Shown here piece after piece: positions 5,016-10,687 of a stretch of DNA of 10,687 nt. The notes beneath the pieces are model-generated. The model ran no database searches and was not told the origin of the DNA. It saw only the letters and a program-made list of their open reading frames with translations. Both the position numbers and the translations under genes were made by a program. Position 1 is the stretch's first letter. Each line of letters begins with the position of its first letter. Source of the stretch: REEP01 sp964517265 (GTDB taxonomy: Bacteria; Pseudomonadota; Alphaproteobacteria; Rhodospirillales; Defluviicoccaceae); the NCBI GenBank assembly GCA_964517265.1, contig CAZFBS010000069.1, forward strand, positions 1 to 10,687, written 5' to 3'.

Positions 5016-6224
5016 TTGCAGACGTTCTTGTCCTTCCGGTCGGCCAGTCTCCGGCTTTTTCTGCTGGTGGGCGCCATCCTTCTGCTGCCTGCCTGTGAAG
5101 AGGAAAAGGGGGCCAATGCGCTCCCTGCGGCCGAGCCGCCACAGGTGGGTTTCCGGACGATCCAGCCACAGACCGTGCGGCTAACCACCGAGCTGCCGGG
5201 ACGGACGGTCGCCTATCGCAAGGCTGAGGTACGCCCGCAAGTCAATGGCATCATCCAAAAGCGGCTGTTCGAGGAGGGTGCGAGCGTCGAAGCCGGCCAA
5301 CCGCTCTATCAGATTGATCCGGCCAGCTTTGAGGCAGCGCTTAAGGCGGCCGAAGCGAAACTGATGCGCGCGCAGGCATCTCTCGACGCCAGCACATTGC
5401 GGGTCGAGCGATACGCCCAGTTGGTCACCCGCAGAGCGGTCAGTCAGCAAGAATATGACGACAGGCTCGCTGAACAGGCGGTGGACAGGGCTGAGGTCGC
5501 CGCCGCCGAAGCTGAGCTCGAGAGCGCGCGCATCGACCTCCGCTACACGGTTGTGACGGCCCCGATCGCCGGCCGGATCGGGCGCTCGAACATCACTGAG
5601 GGCGCACTCGTAACGGCCAATCAGGAAGAGGCGCTCGCCATCATCACCCAGCTCGACCCCATCTATGTCGACTTGTCCCAATCGAGTGCCGAATTGCTGC
5701 GCGCACGGCTCGCCATCGAGACGGGTGAGATCGTCTTGCCAGGCGGGAGCGACGGCGGGATCCCGGTGGAGTTGATGATCGATGCTACCGGCTCGCGGTA
5801 TTCCCACCACGGACAGATACAATTTGCCGAGGTTCTCGTTGACGAGACGACGGGGTCCGTCAGCCTGCGCGCCGTGTTCCCGAACCCCGAGCACGAGTTG
5901 ATGCCGGGTCTGTTCGTGCGCGCCATCGTCACTCAGGGCGAGGTCAAGGATGCTTTTCAGGTGCCACAAGCGGCGGTGGCGCGCGGGAATGACGGTGAGG
6001 CGTTCATCTGGGTGATTGGGGAGGACAATATCGTCAAGCGGCGGCCGGTGAGCGTTCGTCGTGCGCTCGCCACGTCATGGCTGGTCACCGGCGGGCTCTC
6101 CGGCGGCGAACGGATTGTCGTGGATGGTCTCCAGCGGGTGCGCCCGGACCTCAAGGTGACGCCGGTTGCCGTAGATCCGCAACACATACCCATGACAGTC
6201 GATGGAAATCAAGCTTCGAGCTGA
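5016..6224 (+). CDS. RND efflux periplasmic adaptor (AcrA/MexA type), lipoprotein
   Basis: This 402-residue membrane fusion protein bridges the inner-membrane RND pump to an outer-membrane channel. I chose TTG 5016 because AGGAAG lies 7 bases upstream and because it gives a normal signal peptide: basic N-terminus, hydrophobic LRLFLLVGAILL, then the lipobox LPAC with lipidated Cys27. Earlier in-frame codons (back to ATG 4746) would run through the operator and the repressor gene. From the N-terminus it shows a beta-barrel/lipoyl start (VAYRKAEVRPQVNGIIQKRLFEEGASVEAGQPLYQIDP), an alpha-hairpin coiled coil rich in Ala, Glu and Arg (FEAALKAAEAKL to ESARIDL), and the returning lipoyl half (YTVVTAPIAGRIG). 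It ends with the beta-barrel and membrane-proximal domains (MPGLFVRAIV to RIVVDGLQRVRPDLKV). It is first in a two-gene operon with the pump gene 65 bases downstream. Confidence 0.93.
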   Translation: MQTFLSFRSASLRLFLLVGAILLLPACEEEKGANALPAAEPPQVGFRTIQPQTVRLTTELPGRTVAYRKAEVRPQVNGIIQKRLFEEGASVEAGQPLYQIDPASFEAALKAAEAKLMRAQASLDASTLRVERYAQLVTRRAVSQQEYDDRLAEQAVDRAEVAAAEAELESARIDLRYTVVTAPIAGRIGRSNITEGALVTANQEEALAIITQLDPIYVDLSQSSAELLRARLAIETGEIVLPGGSDGGIPVELMIDATGSRYSHHGQIQFAEVLVDETTGSVSLRAVFPNPEHELMPGLFVRAIVTQGEVKDAFQVPQAAVARGNDGEAFIWVIGEDNIVKRRPVSVRRALATSWLVTGGLSGGERIVVDGLQRVRPDLKVTPVAVDPQHIPMTVDGNQASS

Positions 6225-6289
6225 CAGGAGTTTGAACTGACGGAAAGGCGGCACGCTCATTCGTCAGGCGAACGTAAGGACTTCCGAAC

Positions 6290-9200
6290 ATGGCACGATT
6301 TTTTATCGACCGGCCTGTTTTTGCGTGGGTTATCGCCATCATCATGATGCTGGCGGGCGGGCTGTCGATCCTCCAGCTGCCGATCGAGCAGTATCCGGAG
6401 ATCGCGCCGCCATCGGTGCGCATCACCGCGACCTATCCGGGTGCTTCGGCGCAGACGCTGGAAAACACTGTCACTCAGGTGATCGAGCAGCAGATGACGG
6501 GGCTCGATTACCTGCGCTACATGACCTCGAACAGCGACTCCACCGGCAATGCGCAGATCACGTTGACATTCGATCCGGAAGCCGATCCGGACATCGCCCA
6601 GGTTCAGGTCCAGAACAAGCTGCAGCTGGCCCTGCCTTTGTTGCCTCAGGCCGTGCAGCGGCAGGGCGTTTCTGTCGCCAAGTCAAGCGGCAGCTTCCTG
6701 ATGGTGCTGGGTTTCGTCTCTGAGGATCCCTCCACTCCTCAGACCGACATCGCAGACTTCGTTGCCTCGACGATCCAGGAGCCGATCAGCCGGGTTAACG
6801 GCGTTGGTGGCGTGACCCTGTTCGGTGCTCAGCATGCGATGCGTATCTGGCTCGATCCGGATGCATTGATCAGCTATGGCCTGACGACGATCGATGTCAT
6901 CGCCGCCATCGAGGCCCAAAACGCTGAGGTTTCGGCTGGCGAGATTGGCGGCACCCCGGCGGTCGAGGGTCAGCAGATCAATGCGACGATCATCGCGCAG
7001 ACCCGCCTGCAAACGCCCGAGGAGTTTGGCAACATTCTGGTGCGGGTCAACACGGACGGCTCCCAGATCCGTGTGAAGGACGTGGCGCGGGTCGAGGTTG
7101 GTGCGCAATCCTACAACACTGTCGCTCGCTACAACGGCCGCCCGGCAGCCGGCGTTGGGATCAATCTCGCGGTCGGCGCCAATGCGCTCGATACGGCGCG
7201 GGCCGTGCGCGAGCGGATGAGTGAACTGGAGCCGTTTTTCCCGGAAAACTTTCGGGTTGTCTATCCCTACGACACCACGCCGTTCGTGCGGATCTCGATC
7301 CAGGCGGTGGTGCAGACGCTGGCTGAGGCGATCGTTCTTGTTTTCTGCGTGATGTTCCTGTTCTTGCAGAACTTCCGCGCGACGCTGATCCCGACCATCG
7401 CGATTCCGGTCATCCTGCTCGGCACCTTTGCCGTGCTGGCGGCCTTCGGCTTCTCGATCAACACCCTCACCATGTTCGCCATGGTTCTGGCGATCGGCCT
7501 TTTGGTCGATGACGCCATCGTCGTGGTCGAGAACGTGGAGCGGGTGATGGCCGAAGAAGGACTCCCGCCAAAGGAAGCGACCCGCCGCTCGATGGATCAG
7601 ATCACGCCGGCCCTCGTCGGCATCGCCCTTGTGCTCTCTGCGGTGTTCGTTCCGATGGCCTTCTTCGGCGGCTCCACCGGCGCCATCTACCGCCAGTTCT
7701 CGATCACCATCGTCTCGGCGATGGCGCTCTCGGTGTTCATCGCCCTGGTGCTGACCCCGGCGCTCTGCGCCACGATGCTCCGTCCGCCGAAGGGAGAATG
7801 GCATGGCAAGCGGGGCTTTTTCGGTCTGTTCAATCGCGGCTTCGACTGGGCCAACCGCTTCTACCAGCGCAGCGTCGGCCACGTGATCGGCCGCCGCACG
7901 CGCTATCTGCTGATCTATCTGCTGATCGTCAGCCTGCTCGCCGTTTTGTTCCTGCGTTTGCCGACCTCATTCCTTCCGGACGAGGACCAGGGCATCATGT
8001 TCGCTCAGGTCACGACGCCGGCGAACGCCACCCAGGGCCGTACTCTGGAAGTCTTGAAAAAGGTCGAGGATCATTTCCTCAATCAGGAAGCCGAGAACGT
8101 GAACGGCCTGTTCACCGTGGCCGGCTTCTCCTTTGGCGGCCGCGGCCAGAACGCCGGTATTGCCTTCATCAATTTGAAGGACTGGTCCCAGCGCGAGGAC
8201 GAGCAGGACAGCGTCTTTGCCATCGTTGGGCGCGCAATGGGAGCGTTTTCGCAAATCCGCGAGGCGCAGATCTTCGCGTTCACGCCACCCGCGATCATCG
8301 CGCTCGGCAATGCCAGCGGCTTTGATTTCCAGCTTCTGGATCGCGGCGGGGTCGGCCACGAGGTCCTAATGCAGGCACGCAACCAGTTGCTCGGCATGGC
8401 CAATCAGGATCCGCGCTTGAGCAGGGTGCGCCCCAATGGCCTCGACGACACGCCGCAGTTCCAGATCGAGATCGATCATGAAAAGGCAAGCGCGCTGGGC
8501 CTCTCGATCGCCGACGTCAACAGCACGCTTTCGATCGCCTGGGGCTCCCGCTACGTCGACGATTTCATCGAAAATGGCCGGGTCAAGAAGGTCTATCTGC
8601 AGGCCGATGCCCCCTACCGAATGCTGCCCGAGGATCTGGACCGATGGTATTTGCGCAACAGTGACGGCGAGATGGTGCCTATCTCCGCCTTTGCAACGTC
8701 CAGCTGGACCTATGGCTCGCCACGTCTGGAGCGTTACAACGGCATCTCCTCGATGCAGATCCTCGGATCCCGAGCGGAAGGGATCTCCTCCGGCGAGGCG
8801 ATGGCTGCGATGGAAGAACTGGCCGCACAATTGCCCCTGGGCATCGGCTACGAATGGACCGGTCTCTCGTATGAGGAACAGTTGTCCGGTGCCCAGGCGC
8901 CGATGCTCTATGCCCTCTCGTTGCTCGTCGTTTTTCTTTGCCTTGCGGCGCTTTATGAAAGCTGGACGATCCCGATCTCGGTCATGCTGATCGTGCCGCT
9001 TGGCGTGCTCGGCGCGGTCGTTGCCGCCTATCTGCGCGATTTGCCGAATGACGTCTACTTCCAGGTAGGCTTGCTGACGACGATCGGTCTGTCGGCGAAG
9101 AACGCCATCTTGATCGTGGAGTTCGCCCGCACGCTTTACGATGAGGGGATGGATCTGCTCGACGCTACCGTCGAAGCGGCCCGGCAGCGTCTGCGCCCGA

Positions 9201-9451
9201 TCATCATGACCTCGATGGCCTTTTCGCTGGGTGTGCTGCCGCTGGCTATCAGCTCTGGCGCGGGTGCTGCGAGCCGCGTGGCCATCGGCACCGGCGTTCT
9301 GGGCGGGATGATCTCCGCCACCTTCCTTGCGATCTTCTTCGTGCCGTTGTTTTTTCTGCTGATCGTTCGCAACTTCTCGCGCAAACGCCCGGAGCGGACG
9401 GTCCCGGTCGAGCAACTCGCAGGCGACGCAGCCCCCGGCAGCGCCTCCTGA
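6290..9451 (+). CDS. RND (HAE1 family) multidrug efflux pump, AcrB/MexB type
   Basis: This 1053-residue inner-membrane proton/drug antiporter is full-length beside the roughly 1049 residues of AcrB. It begins MARFFIDRPVFAWVIAIIMMLAGG (first membrane helix) and has the usual pattern of twelve helices with two large periplasmic loops. The proton-relay residues are all visible: D407 and D408 in GLLVDDAIVVVEN, K937 in LSAKNAILIVEF, and RLRPIIMTS on the following helix. The porter domain has FSFGGRGQNAGIAF, part of the Phe-rich drug-pocket/switch-loop region. AAGGA at 6276-6280 serves as ribosome binding site. It acts with the upstream adaptor and is presumably controlled by the divergent TetR protein. 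No outer-membrane factor follows, so it must use a TolC/OprM-like protein encoded elsewhere. Export substrates cannot be deduced, but HAE1 pumps typically export amphiphilic drugs, dyes, detergents or plant compounds. Confidence 0.96.
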   Translation: MARFFIDRPVFAWVIAIIMMLAGGLSILQLPIEQYPEIAPPSVRITATYPGASAQTLENTVTQVIEQQMTGLDYLRYMTSNSDSTGNAQITLTFDPEADPDIAQVQVQNKLQLALPLLPQAVQRQGVSVAKSSGSFLMVLGFVSEDPSTPQTDIADFVASTIQEPISRVNGVGGVTLFGAQHAMRIWLDPDALISYGLTTIDVIAAIEAQNAEVSAGEIGGTPAVEGQQINATIIAQTRLQTPEEFGNILVRVNTDGSQIRVKDVARVEVGAQSYNTVARYNGRPAAGVGINLAVGANALDTARAVRERMSELEPFFPENFRVVYPYDTTPFVRISIQAVVQTLAEAIVLVFCVMFLFLQNFRATLIPTIAIPVILLGTFAVLAAFGFSINTLTMFAMVLAIGLLVDDAIVVVENVERVMAEEGLPPKEATRRSMDQITPALVGIALVLSAVFVPMAFFGGSTGAIYRQFSITIVSAMALSVFIALVLTPALCATMLRPPKGEWHGKRGFFGLFNRGFDWANRFYQRSVGHVIGRRTRYLLIYLLIVSLLAVLFLRLPTSFLPDEDQGIMFAQVTTPANATQGRTLEVLKKVEDHFLNQEAENVNGLFTVAGFSFGGRGQNAGIAFINLKDWSQREDEQDSVFAIVGRAMGAFSQIREAQIFAFTPPAIIALGNASGFDFQLLDRGGVGHEVLMQARNQLLGMANQDPRLSRVRPNGLDDTPQFQIEIDHEKASALGLSIADVNSTLSIAWGSRYVDDFIENGRVKKVYLQADAPYRMLPEDLDRWYLRNSDGEMVPISAFATSSWTYGSPRLERYNGISSMQILGSRAEGISSGEAMAAMEELAAQLPLGIGYEWTGLSYEEQLSGAQAPMLYALSLLVVFLCLAALYESWTIPISVMLIVPLGVLGAVVAAYLRDLPNDVYFQVGLLTTIGLSAKNAILIVEFARTLYDEGMDLLDATVEAARQRLRPIIMTSMAFSLGVLPLAISSGAGAASRVAIGTGVLGGMISATFLAIFFVPLFFLLIVRNFSRKRPERTVPVEQLAGDAAPGSAS

Positions 9452-9467
9452 CCACGTGCCGATCGAT

Positions 9468-10687
9468 CTATAACAGAGGCGAGAGCAGCCGTGCTGCGGA
9501 ATCGCCCAGTCGGTTCAGTACGGATGTTCGCTTGTACTCACCCAGGCTGAACACCTTGCACCCTTCGAGATCGCATGCGAACGCCGCCTCGAGCTCCTGT
9601 GCCCGCCGCCGGTCATAGATCACGGCGTTGAGCTCGTAGTTTATACTGAAGCTGCGAATGTCGAGATTGGCCGACCCGATGGAGCAAACCTCGCCGTCGA
9701 TGACGATCGTCTTGGCGTGCAGGTAACCCTTCTCGTAGAGGTATATCCGCGCTCCCGCGGCTGCCACCTCGGCTATGTAGGTGTTGGCGGCCCGGTACGG
9801 CGCCTGATTCCATCCCTCGCCTCGGGCACCGACCATGACCTCGACATCAACGCCAGCGAGGGCGGCCGAGGTCAGCGCCTCGGTGATGGTCGCGTCCAGG
9901 ATGAAAAACGGCGACTGTAGGCGCACGCGGTGCTGAGCGGACACGATCATCGCGAAGTAGAGTTGACGATTCGCGCGCCATTCGGAGTCCGGACCGGAGG
10001 TCAGGATCTGAACGGGCTCGTAGGCGCTTTCCCCGTCCGTAGCGCTCACCGGCTGTACATCCGGCTGCAGTGAAGGAAAATGACCCGCCGCGAAGATGTC
10101 CTCGCTCGTTGCGTTGTGCCAGTCGGTCAGGAACACGGCCTGCAGCACGGCCGCGCCCTCCCCTTCGATCCGCACATGCGTATCTCGCCAGCCGTCGAAG
10201 TCGCGCCCGCCGTCCAGGTGCTCCTGCCCGATGTTCATGCCCCCCGTATAGCCGATGCGCCCATCGATGACGGCGATCTTCCGATGGTTGCGATAGGAAA
10301 TCGTGTGCAGACGGTAGAGCGCTGAAACCGGCGCCCAACGCACGCCGCTTTCCGCCAACTCTCGCTTGTAGCGGCGCGTGAGCTTGAAGAACGACCCAAT
10401 AGGGTCGTAGAGCAGGCGCACCTCGACGCCGTTGCGGGCGCGCTCGGCGAGGATGGCCTTCAACTCCCGCGTGAAGGGATCGTCGGCCCAGATGTAGTAC
10501 TGCAGGTGGATGGTATGCCGCGCGCCCTTCAGGTCGTCCATCAGGCTGGGATAGTGCGCACTTGCGTCTTGCTGGATCGCGACCCGGTTGCGCGTCGTCA
10601 GAGCGGAATGGGAGTTGTGCCGCACCAGCCTCATCAACCCGTTGACGATGTGCCTGTTGTGATCATGTTGGCGCGGCGGTGATGGCG
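9468..10687 (-). CDS. Phospholipase D / cardiolipin synthase-like protein, N-terminus cut
   Basis: Two HKD catalytic motifs are complete. Numbering from TTG 10637, they are H118-x-K120-x4-D125 in NHRKIAVIDG and H307-x-K309-x4-D314 in YLHAKTIVID, each followed by the G-x-x-N/G-S-A-N box (TGGMNIG, SIGSANLDIRSF). The pattern LQYYIWADDPF, VEVRLLYDPIGS and INYELNAVIYD is that of bacterial cardiolipin synthases, which join phosphatidylglycerol to another phospholipid at the inner membrane; other PLD-type activities are possible. The frame stays open from 10637 to the window edge, and neither TTG 10637 nor ATG 10634 has a Shine-Dalgarno. I therefore expect an N-terminal extension, perhaps the membrane anchor usual in cardiolipin synthases, beyond the window. 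It converges with the pump gene (16 bases between stops) and is a separate transcription unit. Confidence 0.88.
   Translation of the reverse strand, partial: PSPPRQHDHNRHIVNGLMRLVRHNSHSALTTRNRVAIQQDASAHYPSLMDDLKGARHTIHLQYYIWADDPFTRELKAILAERARNGVEVRLLYDPIGSFFKLTRRYKRELAESGVRWAPVSALYRLHTISYRNHRKIAVIDGRIGYTGGMNIGQEHLDGGRDFDGWRDTHVRIEGEGAAVLQAVFLTDWHNATSEDIFAAGHFPSLQPDVQPVSATDGESAYEPVQILTSGPDSEWRANRQLYFAMIVSAQHRVRLQSPFFILDATITEALTSAALAGVDVEVMVGARGEGWNQAPYRAANTYIAEVAAAGARIYLYEKGYLHAKTIVIDGEVCSIGSANLDIRSFSINYELNAVIYDRRRAQELEAAFACDLEGCKVFSLGEYKRTSVLNRLGDSAARLLSPLL

Noticed and set aside
6683..7882. 399-codon minus-strand open frame within the pump gene
   Set aside because: It is an antisense shadow made of His/Arg/Asp/Glu-rich runs, typical of the complement of membrane-protein codons at high G+C.
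8366..9415. 349-codon minus-strand open frame within the pump gene
   Set aside because: It has the same charged, repetitive composition as the other shadow and no motif, while the pump frame is intact throughout.
1..10687. CRISPR array, tRNA or rRNA gene, insertion sequence, retron or other RNA-based system
   Set aside because: I looked for regularly spaced repeats, tRNA-like cloverleaves with a TTCGA-type arm, transposase motifs and reverse-transcriptase motifs, and found none.

Overview
The base composition (about 63-66% G+C in most genes), the codon use and the protein families suggest an alphaproteobacterial chromosome, of the Rhodospirillales/Hyphomicrobiales kind. The order is inferred from family resemblance only. 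Two genes, the one at the left edge and the one at about 1976-3100, are clearly richer in A+T than the rest and look acquired.

Layout, left to right. (1) 2-817 (+): the C-terminal part of an AIPR-family (abortive infection / phage resistance) protein, cut by the window edge and low in G+C. (2) 818-1047: a G+C-rich gap with a possible 42-codon small ORF behind a strong Shine-Dalgarno sequence and a 21-bp-period repeat. (3) 1048-1761 (-): a class I SAM-dependent methyltransferase. (4) 1976-3169 (+): a GT-B-fold (GT4-like) glycosyltransferase with an A+T-rich core, lying between the methyltransferase and the glyoxalase II gene. (5) 3397-4167 (+): hydroxyacylglutathione hydrolase (gloB), with inverted repeats in its leader. 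(6) 4193-4906 (-): a TetR/AcrR repressor with an AefR-like C-terminal half, divergent from (7) 5016-6224 (+), an AcrA/MexA-type lipoprotein adaptor, and (8) 6290-9451 (+), a full-length AcrB/MexB-type RND (HAE1) pump. A perfect palindrome at 4923-4939 lies between repressor and pump genes and overlaps a TATAAT for the repressor. (9) 9468-right edge (-): a two-HKD phospholipase D / cardiolipin synthase-like protein, convergent with the pump gene and open at the right edge.

How they work together. The clear functional unit is repressor-operator-adaptor-pump: a locally autoregulated, inducible tripartite efflux system whose outer-membrane channel is not encoded here. gloB is a housekeeping detoxification gene. 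The AIPR fragment is probably the end of a defence operon lying mostly to the left of the window. I found no complete new system. The points most worth following are the truncated defence locus with its adjoining small ORF, and the glycosyltransferase that looks inserted between two housekeeping genes. No tRNA, rRNA, CRISPR array or insertion sequence was seen.
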